Below the pieces are notes generated by a model, which did not search any database, was not told the DNA's origin, and saw nothing but the letters and a program-made list of their open reading frames with translations. From Aphelocoma coerulescens (taxonomy: Eukaryota; Chordata; Aves; Passeriformes; Corvidae), in assembly GCF_041296385.1 (NCBI RefSeq), contig NC_091034.1, positions 124,001-188,000 on the forward strand: DNA of 64,000 nucleotides. Reading direction: 5' to 3'. A program made the position numbers and the translations under genes. Below are positions 15,001 to 29,012 of this stretch, one piece after another (positions within the stretch are counted from its first letter, which is position 1; each line of letters opens with the position of its first letter).

Positions 15001-17832
15001 AGACCCCCAAAAATCCCCTTAAAGACCCAAAATTCCCAAATAAAAGCCCCAAACCCCCTAAATCTCCTCAGGACCCCTGCAAAGCCACCCCTTAGCCCCG
15101 CCCACTCCCCCTCTAGCCCCGCCCATTTCCCCTTTAGCCCCGCCCCCTCCCGGCCCTGCCGACCCAAATTCCCCTCCAAAAACCTCCCAAAACCCCCAAA
15201 ATTCCAAAAAAAAACCCCCCAGAGACCCCCAAAAATCCCCTTGAAGACCCAAAATTCCCAAATAAAAGCCCCAAACCCCCTAAATCTCCTCAGGACCCTG
15301 GCAACGCCACCCCTTAGCCCCACCCACTCCCCCTCTAGCCCCGCCCATTTCCCCTTTAGCCCCGCCCCCTCCCGGCCCTGCCGACCCAAATTCCCCCCAA
15401 AAAACCCCCCAAACCCCCCAAAATTCCAAAAAAAACCATCCCAGAGACCCCCAAAAATCCCCTTAAAGACCCAAAATTCCCAAATAAAAGCCCCAAACCC
15501 CCTAAATCTCCTCAGGACCCCTGCAAAGCCACCCCTTAGCCCCGCCCATTTCCCCTTTAGCCCCGCCCCCTCCCGGCCCTGCCGACCCAAATTCCCCCCC
15601 AAAAACCCCCCAAAACCCCCAAAATTCCAAAAAAAACCCCCCCAGAGACCCCCAAAAATCCCCTTAAAGACCCAAAATTCCCAAATAAAAGCCCCAAACC
15701 CCCTAAATCTCCTCAGGACCCCTGCAAAGCCACCCCTTAGCCCCGCCCATTTCCCCCTTAGCCCCGCCCATTTCCCCTTTAGCCCCGCCCCCTCCTGGCC
15801 CTGCCGACCCAAATTCCCCCCCAAAACCCCCTAAAACCCCCTAAATTCCAAAAAAAACCCTCCCAGAGACCCCCAAAAATCCCCTTAAAGACCCAAAATT
15901 CCCAAATAAAAGCCCCAAACCCCCTAAATCTCCTCAGGACCCCAGCAAAGCCACCCCTTAGCCCCGCCCACTACCCGTCTAGCCCCGCCCATTTCCCCTT
16001 TAGCCCCGCCCCATCCCGGCCCTGCCGACCCAAATTCCCCCCCAAAAACCCCCCAAAACCCCCAAAATTCCAAAAAAAACCCCCCAGAGACCCCCAAAAA
16101 TCCCCTTAAAGACCCAAAATTCCCAAATAAAAGCCCCAAACCCACTAAATCTCCTCAGGACCCCTGCAAAGCCACCCCTTAGCCCCGCCCACTCCCCCTT
16201 AGCCCCGCCCATTTCCCCTTTAGCCCCGCCCCCTCCCGGCCCTGCCGACCCAAATTCCCCCCAAAACCCCCCAAAACCCCCAAAATTCCAAAAAAAAACG
16301 CCCCAGAGACCCCCAAAAATCCCCTTAAAGACCCAAAATTCCCAAATAAAAGCTCCAAACCCCCTAAATCTCCTCAGGACCCCTGCAAAGCCACCCCTTA
16401 GCCCCGCCCATTTCCCCTGTAGCCCCGCCCCCTCCCGGCCCTGCCGACCCAAATTCCCCCCCAAAAACCCCCCAAAACCCCCAAAATTCCAAAAAAAAAC
16501 CCCCCAGAGACCCCCAAAAATCCCCTTAAAGACCCAAAATTCCCAAATAAAAGCCCCAAACCCCCTAAATCTCCTTAGGACCCCTGCAAAGCCACCCCTT
16601 AGCCCCGCCCATTTCCCCTTTAGCCCCGCCCCCTCCCGGCCCTGCCGACCCAAATTCCCCCCCAAAAACCCCCCAAAACCCCCAAAATTCAAAAAAAAAA
16701 CCCCCAGAGACCCCCAAAAATCCCCTTAAAGACCCAAAATTCCCAAATAAAAGCCCCAAACCCCCTAAATCTCCTCAGGACCCCTGCAAAGCCACCCCTT
16801 AGCCCCGCCCATTTCCCCTTTAGCCCCGCCCCCTCCCGGCCCTGCCGACCCAGATTCCCCCCCAAAAACCCCCCAAAACCCCCAAAATTCCAAAAAAAAA
16901 CCCCCCAGAGACCCCCAAAAATCCCCTTAAAGACCCAAAATTCCCAAATAAAAGCCCCAAACCCCCTAAATCTCCTCAGGACCCCTGCAAAGCCACCCCT
17001 TAGCCCCGCCCACTCCCCCTCTAGCCCCGCCCATTTCCCCTTTAGCCCCGCCCCCTCCCGGCCCTGCCGACCCAAATTCCCCTCCAAAAACCTCCCAAAA
17101 CCCCCAAAATTCCAAAAAAAAACCCCCCAGAGACCCCCAAAAATCCCCTTGAAGACCCAAAATTCCCAAATAAAAGCCCCAAACCCCCTAAATCTCCTCA
17201 GGACCCTGGCAACGCCACCCCTTAGCCCCACCCACTCCCCCTCTAGCCCCGCCCATTTCCCCTTTAGCCCCGCCCCCTCCCGGCCCTGCCGACCCAAATT
17301 CCCCCCAAAAAACCCCCCAAACCCCCCAAAATTCCAAAAAAAACCATCCCAGAGACCCCCAAAAATCCCCTTAAAGACCCAAAATTCCCAAATAAAAGCC
17401 CCAAACCCCCTAAATCTCCTCAGGACCCCTGCAAAGCCACCCCTTAGCCCCGCCCACTCCCCCTTTAGCCCTGCCCATTTCCCCTTTAGCCCCGCCCCCT
17501 CCCGGCCCTGCCGACCCAAATTCCCCCCCAAAAACCCCCCAAAACCCCCAAAATTCCAAAAAAAACCCCCCCAGAGACCCCCAAAAATCCCCTTAAAGAC
17601 CCAAAATTCCCAAATAAAAGCCCCAAACCCCCTAAATCTCCTCAGGACCCCTGCAAAGCCACCCCTTAGCCCCGCCCATTTCCCCTTTAGCCCCGCCCCC
17701 TCCCGGCCCTGCCGACCCAAATTCCCCCCCCAAAACCCCCCAAAACCCCCAAAATTCAAAAAAAAACCCCCCCAGAGACCCCCAAAAATCCCCTTAAAGA
17801 CCCAACATTCCCAAATAAAAGCCCCAAACCCC

Positions 17833-20300
17833 CTAAATCTCCTCAGGACCCCTGCAAAGCCACCTCTTAGCCCCGCCCACTCCCCCTCTAGCCCCGCCCA
17901 TTTCCCCTTTAGCCCCGCCCCCTCCCGGCCCTGCCGACCCAAATTCCCCCCAAAACCCCCCAAAACCCCCAAAATTCCAAAAAAAAACCCCCCAGAGACC
18001 CCCAAAAATCCCCTTAAAGACCCAAAATTCCCAAATAAAAGCTCCAAACCCCCTAAATCTGCTCAGGACCCCACCAAAGCCACCCCTTAGCCCCGCCCAT
18101 TTCCCCTTTAGCCCCGCGCCCTCCCGGCCCTGCCGACCCAAATTCCCCCCCAAAAACCCCCCAAAACCCCCAAAATTCAAAAAAAAAACCCCCCAGAGAC
18201 CCCCAAAAATCCCCTTAAAGACCCAAAATTCCCAAATAAAAGCCCCAAACCCCCTAAATCTCCTCAGGACCCCTGCAAAGCCACCCCTTAGCCCCGCCCA
18301 CTCCCCCTCTAGCCCCGCCCATTTCCCCTTTAGCCCCGCCCCCTCCCGGCCCTGCCGACCCAAATTCCCCCTTAAAAACCCCCCAAAACCCCCAAAATTC
18401 CAAAAAAAACCCCCCCAGAGACCCCCAAAAATCCCCTTAAAGACCCAAAATTCCCAAATAAAAGCCCCAAACCCCCTAAATCTCCTCAGGACCCCTGCAA
18501 AGCCACCCCTTAGCCCCGCCCATTTCCCCTCTAGCCCCGCCCCCTCCCGGCCCTGCCGACCCAAATTCCCCCCCCAAAACCCCCCAAAACCCCCAAAATT
18601 CCAAAAAAAAACCCCCCAGAGACCACCAAAAATCCCCTTAAAGACCCAAAATTCCCAAATAAAAGCCCCAAACCCCCTAAATCTCCTCAGGACCCCTGCA
18701 AAGCCACCCCTTAGCCCCGCCCATTTCCCCTTTAGCCCCGCCCCCTCCCGGCCCGGCCGACCCAGATTCCCCCCCAAAAACCCCCCAAAACCCCCAAAAT
18801 TCAAAAAAAAAACCCCCCAGAGACCCCCAAAAATCCCCTTAAAGACCCAAAATTCCCAAATAAAAGCCCCAAACCACCTAAATCTCCTCAGGACCCCTGC
18901 AAAGCCACCCCTTAGCCCTGCCCATTTCCCCTTTAGCCCCGCCCCCTCCCGGCCCTGCCGACCCAAATTCCCCCCCAAAACCCCCAAAATTCCAAAAAAA
19001 AACCCCCCAGAGACCCCCAAAAATCCCCTTAAAGACCCAACATTCCCAAATAAAAGCCCCAAACCCCCTAAATCTCCTCAGGACCCCTGCAAAGCCACCT
19101 CTTAGCCCCGCCCACTCCCCCTCTAGCCCCGCCCATTTCCCCTTTAGCCCCGCCCCCTCCCGGCCCTGCCGACCCAAATTCCCCCCAAAACCCCCCAAAA
19201 CCCCCAAAATTCCAAAAAAAAACCCCCCAGAGACCCCCAAAAATCCCCTTAAAGACCCAAAATTCCCAAATAAAAGCTCCAAACCCCCTAAATCTGCTCA
19301 GGACCCCACCAAAGCCACCCCTTAGCCCCGCCCATTTCCCCTTTAGCCCCGCGCCCTCCCGGCCCTGCCGACCCAAATTCCCCCCCAAAAACCCCCCAAA
19401 ACCCCCAAAATTCAAAAAAAAAACCCCCCAGAGACCCCCAAAAATCCCCTTAAAGAAAAAAAATTCCCAAATAAAAGCCCCAAACCCCCTAAATCTCCTC
19501 AGGACCCCTGCAAAGCCACCCCTTAGCCCCGCCCACTCCCCCTCTAGCCCCGCCCATTTCCCCTTTAGCCCCGCCCCCTCCCGGCCCTGCCGACCCAAAT
19601 TCCCCCTTAAAAACCCCCCAAAACCCCCAAAATTCCAAAAAAAACCCCCCCAGAGACCCCCAAAAATCCCCTTAAAGACCCAAAATTCCCAAATAAAAGC
19701 CCCAAACCCCCTAAATCTCCTCAGGACCCCTGCAAAGCCACCCCTTAGCCCCGCCCATTTCCCCTCTAGCCCCGCCCCCTCCCGGCCCTGCCGACCCAAA
19801 TTCCCCCCCCAAAACCCCCCAAAACCCCCAAAATTCCAAAAAAAAACCCCCCAGAGACCACCAAAAATCCCCTTAAAGACCCAAAATTCCCAAATAAAAG
19901 CCCCAAACCCCCTAAATCTCCTCAGGACCCCTGCAAAGCCACCCCTTAGCCCCGCCCATTTCCCCTTTAGCCCCGCCCCCTCCCGGCCCGGCCGACCCAG
20001 ATTCCCCCCCAAAAACCCCCCAAAACCCCCAAAATTCAAAAAAAAAACCCCCCAGAGACCCCCAAAAATCCCCTTAAAGACCCAAAATTCCCAAATAAAA
20101 GCCCCAAACCACCTAAATCTCCTCAGGACCCCTGCAAAGCCACCCCTTAGCCCTGCCCATTTCCCCTTTAGCCCCGCCCCCTCCCGGCCCTGCCGACCCA
20201 AATTCCCCCCCAAAACCCCCAAAATTCCAAAAAAAAACCCCCCAGAGACCCCCAAAAATCCCCTTAAAGACCCAAAATTCCCAAATAAAAGCCCCAAACC
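17833..20300 (+). repeat. Direct tandem duplication, period 1235 bp
   Basis: The six-unit block at 17833-19062 is followed directly by a near copy at 19068-20297. A visible difference is one CCC to AAA change at about 19457 in the second copy. The same pair is present at 29015-31479 through the 11182-bp duplication, so this tandem doubling came first. Confidence 0.8.
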
Positions 20301-23300
20301 CCCTAAATCTCCTCAGGACCCCTGCAAAGCCACCCCTTAGCCCCGCCCACTCCCCCTCTAGCCCCGCCCATTTCCCCTTTAGCCCCGCCCCCTCCCGGCC
20401 CTGCCGACCCAAATTCCCCCCCAAAAACCCCCCAAAACCCCCAAAATTCCAAAAAAAAACCCCCCAGAGACCCCCAAAAATCCCCTTAAAGACCCAAAAT
20501 TCCCAAATAAAAGCCCCAAACCCCCTAAATCTCCTCAGGACCCCTGCAAAGCCACCCCTCTAGCCCCGCCCATTTCCCCTTTAGCCCTGCCCCCTCCCGG
20601 CCCTGCCGACCCAAATTCCCCCCCAAAAACCCCCCAAAACCCCCAAAATTCCAAAAAAAACCCCCAGAGACCCCCAAAAATCCCCTTAAAGACCCAAAAT
20701 TCCCAAATAAAAGCCCCAAACCCCCTAAATCTCCTCAGGACCCCTGCAAAGCCACCCCTTAGCCCCGCCCCTTTCCCCTTTAGCCCCGCCCCCTCCCGGC
20801 CCTGCCGACCCAAATTCCCCCCCAAAAACCCCCCAAAACCCCCAAAATTCCAAAAAAAACCCCCCAGAGACCCCCAAAAATCCCCTTAAAGACCCAAAAT
20901 TCCCAAATAAAAGCCCCAAACCCCCTAAATCTCCTCAGGACCCCTGCAAAGCCACCCCTTAGCCCCGCCCCTTTCCCCTTTAGCCCCGCCCCCTCCCGGC
21001 CCTGCCGACCCAAATTCCCCCCCAAAAACCCCCCAAAACCCCCAAAATTCCAAAAAAAACCCCCCAGAGACCCCCAAAAATCCCCTTAAAGACCCAAAAT
21101 TCCCAAATAAAAGCCCCAAACCCCCTAAATCTCCTCAGGACCCCTGCAAAGCCACCCCTTAGCCCCGCCCATTTCCCCTCTAGCCCAGACCCCTCCCAGC
21201 CCTGCCGACCCAAATTCCCCCCCAAAAACCCCCCAAAACCCCCAAAATTCCAAAAAAACCCCCCCCAGAGACCCCCAAAAATCCCCTTAAAGACCCAAAA
21301 TTCCCAAATAAAAGCCCCAAACCCCCTAAATCTCCTCAGGACCCCTGCAAAGCCACCCCTTAGCCCTGCCCATTTCCCCTTTAGCCCCGCCCCCTCCCGG
21401 CCCTGCCGACCCAAATTCCCCCCCAAAAACCCCCCCAAACCCCCAAAATTCAAAAAAAAAACCCCCCAGAGACCCCCAAAAATCCCCTTAAAGACCCAAA
21501 ATTCCCAAATAAAAGCCCCAAACCCCCTAAATCTCCTCAGGACCCCTGCAAAGCCACCCCTTACCCCACCCACTCCCCCTCTAGCCCCACCCATTTCCCC
21601 TTTAGCCCCGCCCCCTCCCGGCCCTGCCGACCCAAATTCCCCCCCAAAACCCCCCCAAAACCCCCAAAATTCCAAAAAAAAACCCCCCAGAGACCCCCAA
21701 AAATCCCCTTAAAGACCCAAAATTCCCAAATAAAAGCCCCAAACCCCCTAAATCTCCTCAGGACCCCTGCAAAGCCACCCCTTAGCCCCGCCCATTTCCC
21801 CTTTAGCCCCGCCCCCTCCCGGCCCTGCCGACCCAAATTCCCCCCCAAAAACCCCCCAAAACCCCCAAAATTCCAAAAAAACCCCCCCCAGAGACCCCCA
21901 AAAATCCCCTTAAAGACCCAAAATTCCCAAATAAAAGCCCCAAACCCCCTAAATCTCCTCAGGACCCCTGCAAAGCCACCCCTTAGCCCTGCCCATTTCC
22001 CCTTTAGCCCCGCCCCCTCCCGGCCCTGCCGACCCAAATTCCCCCCCAAAAACCCCCCAAAACCCCCAAAATTCCAAAAAAAAACCCCCCAGAGACCCCC
22101 AAAAATCCCCTTAAAGACCCAAAATTCCCAAATAAAAGCCCCAAACCCCCTAAATCTCCTCAGGACCCCTGCAAAGCCACCTCTTAGCCCCGCCCACTCC
22201 CCCTCTAGCCCCGCCCATTTCCCCTTTAGCCCCGCCCCCTCCCGGCCCTGCCGACCCAAATTCCCCCCCAAAAACCCCCTAAAACCCCCAAAATTCCAAA
22301 AAAAACCCTCCCAGAGACCCCCAAAAATCCCCTTAAAGACCCAAAATTCCCAAATAAAAGCCCCAAACCCCCTAAATCTCCTCAGGACCCCTGCAAAGCC
22401 ACCCCTTAGCCCCGCCCATTTCCCCTTTAGCCCCGCCCCCTCCCGGCCCTGCCGACCCAAATTCCCCCCCAAAAACCCCCCAAAACCCCCAAAATTCCAA
22501 AAAAAAACCCCCCAGAGACCCCCAAAAATCCCCTTAAAGACCCAAAATTCCCAAATAAAAGCCCCAAACCCCCTAAATCTCCTCAGGACCCCTGCAAAGC
22601 CACCCCTTAGCCCCGCCCACTCCCCCTCTAGCCCCGCCCACTCCCCCTCTAGCCCCGCCCCCTCCCGGCCCTGCCGACCCAAATTCCCCCCCAAAAACCT
22701 CCCAAAACCCCCAAAATTCCAAAAAAAACCCCCCCAGAGACCCCCAAAAATCCCCTTGAAGACCCAAAATTCCCAAATAAAAGCCCCAAACCCCCTAAAT
22801 CTCCTCAGGACCCCGGCAACGCCACCCCTTAGCCCCACCCACTCCCCCTCTAGCCCCGCCCATTTCTCCTTTAGCCCCGCCCCCTCCCGGCCCTGCCGAC
22901 CCAAATTCCCCCCCAAAAACCCCCCAAACCCCCCAAAATTCCAAAAAAAACCATCCCAGAGACCCCCAAAAATCCCCTTAAAGACCCAAAATTCCCAAAT
23001 AAAAGCCCCAAACCCCCTAAATCTCCTCAGGACCCCTGCAAAGCCACCCCTTAGCCCCGCCCACTCCCCCTTTAGCCCTGCCCATTTCCCCTTTAGCCCC
23101 ACGCCCTCCCGGCCCTGCCGACCCAAATTCCCCCCCAAAAACCCCCAAAACCCCCAAAATTCCAAAAAAAAACCCCCCAGAGACCCCCAAAAATCCCCTT
23201 AAAGACCCAAAATTCCCAAATAAAAGCCCCAAACCCCCTAAATCTCCTCAGGACCCCGGCAAAGCCACCCCTTAGCCCCGCCTATTTCCCCTTTAGCCCC

Positions 23301-24750
23301 GCCCCCTCCCGGCCCTGCCGACCCAAATTCCCCCCCAAAAACCCCCCAAAACCCCCAAAATTCCAAAAAAAACCCCCCCAGAGACCCCCAAAAATCCCCT
23401 TAAAGACCCAACATTCCCAAATAAAAGCCCCAAACCCCCTAAATCTCCTCAGGACCCCTGCAAAGCCACCCCTTAGCCCCGCCCACTCCCCCTCTAGCCC
23501 CGCCCATTTCCCCTTTAGCCCCGCCCCCTCCTGGCCCTGCCGACCCAAATTCCCCCCCAAAAACCCCCAAAACCCCCAAAATTCCAAAAAAAAAACCATC
23601 CCAGAGACCCCCAAAAATCCCCTTAAAGACCCAAAATTCCCAAATAAAAGCCCCAAACCCCCTAAATCTCCTCAGGACCCCTGCAAAGCCACCCCTTAGC
23701 CCCGCCCACTCCCCCTCTAGCCCCGCCCATTTCCCCTTTAGCCCCGCCCCATCCCGGCCCTGCCGACCCAAATTCCCCCCCAAAAACCCCCCAAAACCCC
23801 CAAAATTCCAAAAAAAAACCCCCCAGAGACCCCCAAAAATCCCCTTAAAGACCCAAAATTCCCAAATAAAAGCCCCAAACCCCCTAAACCTCTTTAGGAC
23901 CCCTGCAAAGCCACCCCTTAGCCCCGCCCACTCCCCCTCTAGCCCCGCCCATTTCCCCTTTAGCCCCGCCTCCTCCCGGCCCTGCCGACCCAAATTCCCC
24001 CCCAAAAACCCCCCAAAACCCCAAAATTCCAAAAAAAACCACCCCAGAGACCCCCAAAAATCCCCTTAAAGAAAAAAAATTCCCAAATAAAAGCCCCAAA
24101 CCCCCTAAATCTCCTCAGGACCCCTGCAAAGCCACCCCTTAGCCCCGCCCACTCCCCCTCTAGCCCCGCCCATTTCCCCTTTAGCCCCGCCCCCTCCTGG
24201 CCCTGCCGACCCAAATTCCCCCCCAAAAACCCCCAAAACCCCCAAAATTCCAAAAAAAAAAACCATCCCAGAGACCCCCAAAAATCCCCTTAAAGACCCA
24301 AAATTCCCAAATAAAAGCCCCAAACCCCCTAAATCTCCTCAGGACCCCTGCAAAGCCACCCCTTAGCCCCGCCCATTTCCCCTTTAGCCCCGCCCCCTCC
24401 CGGCCCTGCCGACCCAAATTCCCCCCCAAAAACCCCCCAAAACCCCCAAAATTCCAAAAAAAACCCCCCCAGAGACCCCCAAAAATCCCCTTAAAGACCC
24501 AAAATTCCCAAATAAAAGCCCCAAACCCCCTAAATCTCCTCAGGACCCCTGCAAAGCCACCCCTTAGCCCCGCCCATTTCCCCCTTAGCCCCGCCCATTT
24601 CCCCTTTAGCCCCGCCCCCTCCTGGCCCTGCCGACCCAAATTCCCCCCCAAAACCCCCTAAAACCCCCTAAATTCCAAAAAAAACCCTCCCAGAGACCCC
24701 CAAAAATCCCCTTAAAGACCCAAAATTCCCAAATAAAAGCCCCAAACCCC

Positions 24751-27700
24751 CTAAATCTCCTCAGGACCCCAGCAAAGCCACCCCTTAGCCCCGCCCACTA
24801 CCCGTCTAGCCCCGCCCATTTCCCCTTTAGCCCCGCCCCATCCCGGCCCTGCCGACCCAAATTCCCCCCCAAAAACCCCCCAAAACCCCCAAAATTCCAA
24901 AAAAAACCCCCCAGAGACCCCCAAAAATCCCCTTAAAGACCCAAAATTCCCAAATAAAAGCCCCAAACCCACTAAATCTCCTCAGGACCCCTGCAAAGCC
25001 ACCCCTTAGCCCCGCCCACTCCCCCTTAGCCCCGCCCATTTCCCCTTTAGCCCCGCCCCCTCCCGGCCCTGCCGACCCAAATTCCCCCCAAAACCCCCCA
25101 AAACCCCCAAAATTCCAAAAAAAAAACGCCCCAGAGACCCCCAAAAATCCCCTTAAAGACCCAAAATTCCCAAATAAAAGCTCCAAACCCCCTAAATCTC
25201 CTCAGGACCCCTGCAAAGCCACCCCTTAGCCCCGCCCATTTCCCCTGTAGCCCCGCCCCCTCCCGGCCCTGCCGACCCAAATTCTCCCCCAAAAACCCCC
25301 CAAAACCCCCAAAATTCCAAAAAAAACCCCCCCAGAGACCCCCAAAAATCCCCTTAAAGACCCAAAATTCCCAAATAAAAGCCCCAAACCCCCTAAATCT
25401 CCTCAGGACCCCTGCAAAGCCACCCCTTAGCCCCGCCCACTCCCCCTCTAGCCCCGCCCATTTCCCCTTTAGCCCCGCCCCCTCCCGGCCCTGCCGACCC
25501 AAATTCCCCCCCAAAAACCCCCCAAAACCCCCAAAATTCCAAAAAAAAACCCCCCAGAGACCCCCAAAAATCCCCTTAAAGACCCAAAATTCCCAAATAA
25601 AAGCCCCAAACCCCCTAAATCTCCTTAGGACCCCTGCAAAGCCACCCCTTAGCCCCGCCCATTTCCCCTTTAGCCCCGCCCCCTCCCGGCCCTGCCGACC
25701 CAAATTCCCCCCCAAAAACCCCCCAAAACCCCCAAAATTCAAAAAAAAAACCCCCAGAGACCCCCAAAAATCCCCTTAAAGACCCAAAATTCCCAAATAA
25801 AAGCCCCAAACCCCCTAAATCTCCTCAGGACCCCTGCAAAGCCACCCCTTAGCCCCGCCCATTTCCCCTTTAGCCCCGCCCCCTCCCGGCCCTGCCGACC
25901 CAGATTCCCCCCCAAAAACCCCCCAAAACCCCCAAAATTCCAAAAAAAAACCCCCCAGAGACCCCCAAAAATCCCCTTAAAGACCCAAAATTCCCAAATA
26001 AAAGCCCCAAACCCCCTAAATCTCCTCAGGACCCCTGCAAAGCCACCCCTTAGCCCCGCCCACTCCCCCTCTAGCCCCGCCCATTTCCCCTTTAGCCCCG
26101 CCCCCTCCCGGCCCTGCCGACCCAAATTCCCCTCCAAAAACCTCCCAAAACCCCCAAAATTCCAAAAAAAAACCCCCCAGAGACCCCCAAAAATCCCCTT
26201 GAAGACCCAAAATTCCCAAATAAAAGCCCCAAACCCCCTAAATCTCCTCAGGACCCTGGCAACGCCACCCCTTAGCCCCACCCACTCCCCCTCTAGCCCC
26301 GCCCATTTCCCCTTTAGCCCCGCCCCCTCCCGGCCCTGCCGACCCAAATTCCCCCCAAAAAACCCCCCAAACCCCCCAAAATTCCAAAAAAAACCATCCC
26401 AGAGACCCCCAAAAATCCCCTTAAAGACCCAAAATTCCCAAATAAAAGCCCCAAACCCCCTAAATCTCCTCAGGACCCCTGCAAAGCCACCCCTTAGCCC
26501 CGCCCACTCCCCCTTTAGCCCTGCCCATTTCCCCTTTAGCCCCGCCCCCTCCCGGCCCTGCCGACCCAAATTCCCCCCCAAAAACCCCCCAAAACCCCCA
26601 AAATTCCAAAAAAAACCCCCCCAGAGACCCCCAAAAATCCCCTTAAAGACCCAAAATTCCCAAATAAAAGCCCCAAACCCCCTAAATCTCCTCAGGACCC
26701 CTGCAAAGCCACCCCTTAGCCCCGCCCATTTCCCCTTTAGCCCCGCCCCCTCCCGGCCCTGCCGACCCAAATTCCCCCCCCAAAACCCCCCAAAACCCCC
26801 AAAATTCAAAAAAAAACCCCCCCAGAGACCCCCAAAAATCCCCTTAAAGACCCAACATTCCCAAATAAAAGCCCCAAACCCCCTAAATCTCCTCAGGACC
26901 CCTGCAAAGCCACCCCTTAGCCCCGCCCACTACCCGTCTAGCCCCGCCCATTTCCCCTTTAGCCCCGCCCCATCCCGGCCCTGCCGACCCAAATTCCCCC
27001 CCAAAAACCCCCCAAAACCCCCAAAATTCCAAAAAAAACCCCCCAGAGACCCCCAAAAATCCCCTTAAAGACCCAAAATTCCCAAATAAAAGCCCCAAAC
27101 CCACTAAATCTCCTCAGGACCCCTGCAAAGCCACCCCTTAGCCCCGCCCACTCCCCCTTAGCCCCGCCCATTTCCCCTTTAGCCCCGCCCCCTCCCGGCC
27201 CTGCCGACCCAAATTCCCCCCAAAACCCCCCAAAACCCCCAAAATTCCAAAAAAAAAACGCCCCAGAGACCCCCAAAAATCCCCTTAAAGACCCAAAATT
27301 CCCAAATAAAAGCTCCAAACCCCCTAAATCTCCTCAGGACCCCTGCAAAGCCACCCCTTAGCCCCGCCCATTTCCCCTGTAGCCCCGCCCCCTCCCGGCC
27401 CTGCCGACCCAAATTCTCCCCCAAAAACCCCCCAAAACCCCCAAAATTCCAAAAAAAACCCCCCCAGAGACCCCCAAAAATCCCCTTAAAGACCCAAAAT
27501 TCCCAAATAAAAGCCCCAAACCCCCTAAATCTCCTCAGGACCCCTGCAAAGCCACCCCTTAGCCCCGCCCACTCCCCCTCTAGCCCCGCCCATTTCCCCT
27601 TTAGCCCCGCCCCCTCCCGGCCCTGCCGACCCAAATTCCCCCCCAAAAACCCCCCAAAACCCCCAAAATTCCAAAAAAAAACCCCCCAGAGACCCCCAAA

Positions 27701-29012
27701 AATCCCCTTAAAGACCCAAAATTCCCAAATAAAAGCCCCAAACCCCCTAAATCTCCTTAGGACCCCTGCAAAGCCACCCCTTAGCCCCGCCCATTTCCCC
27801 TTTAGCCCCGCCCCCTCCCGGCCCTGCCGACCCAAATTCCCCCCCAAAAACCCCCCAAAACCCCCAAAATTCAAAAAAAAAACCCCCAGAGACCCCCAAA
27901 AATCCCCTTAAAGACCCAAAATTCCCAAATAAAAGCCCCAAACCCCCTAAATCTCCTCAGGACCCCTGCAAAGCCACCCCTTAGCCCCGCCCATTTCCCC
28001 TTTAGCCCCGCCCCCTCCCGGCCCTGCCGACCCAGATTCCCCCCCAAAAACCCCCCAAAACCCCCAAAATTCCAAAAAAAAACCCCCCAGAGACCCCCAA
28101 AAATCCCCTTAAAGACCCAAAATTCCCAAATAAAAGCCCCAAACCCCCTAAATCTCCTCAGGACCCCTGCAAAGCCACCCCTTAGCCCCGCCCACTCCCC
28201 CTCTAGCCCCGCCCATTTCCCCTTTAGCCCCGCCCCCTCCCGGCCCTGCCGACCCAAATTCCCCTCCAAAAACCTCCCAAAACCCCCAAAATTCCAAAAA
28301 AAAACCCCCCAGAGACCCCCAAAAATCCCCTTGAAGACCCAAAATTCCCAAATAAAAGCCCCAAACCCCCTAAATCTCCTCAGGACCCTGGCAACGCCAC
28401 CCCTTAGCCCCACCCACTCCCCCTCTAGCCCCGCCCATTTCCCCTTTAGCCCCGCCCCCTCCCGGCCCTGCCGACCCAAATTCCCCCCAAAAAACCCCCC
28501 AAACCCCCCAAAATTCCAAAAAAAACCATCCCAGAGACCCCCAAAAATCCCCTTAAAGACCCAAAATTCCCAAATAAAAGCCCCAAACCCCCTAAATCTC
28601 CTCAGGACCCCTGCAAAGCCACCCCTTAGCCCCGCCCACTCCCCCTTTAGCCCTGCCCATTTCCCCTTTAGCCCCGCCCCCTCCCGGCCCTGCCGACCCA
28701 AATTCCCCCCCAAAAACCCCCCAAAACCCCCAAAATTCCAAAAAAAACCCCCCCAGAGACCCCCAAAAATCCCCTTAAAGACCCAAAATTCCCAAATAAA
28801 AGCCCCAAACCCCCTAAATCTCCTCAGGACCCCTGCAAAGCCACCCCTTAGCCCCGCCCATTTCCCCTTTAGCCCCGCCCCCTCCCGGCCCTGCCGACCC
28901 AAATTCCCCCCCCAAAACCCCCCAAAACCCCCAAAATTCAAAAAAAAACCCCCCCAGAGACCCCCAAAAATCCCCTTAAAGACCCAACATTCCCAAATAA
29001 AAGCCCCAAACC
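24751..29012 (+). repeat. Direct tandem duplication, period 2132 bp
   Basis: Variant patterns at 24751, 24827, 25047, 25615, 26016 and 26199 recur at 26883, 26959, 27179, 27747, 28148 and 28331, each shifted by 2132 bp. This is about ten satellite units repeated head to tail. The second copy overlaps the start of the 11182-bp duplicated block, so the two events are nested. Confidence 0.8.
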
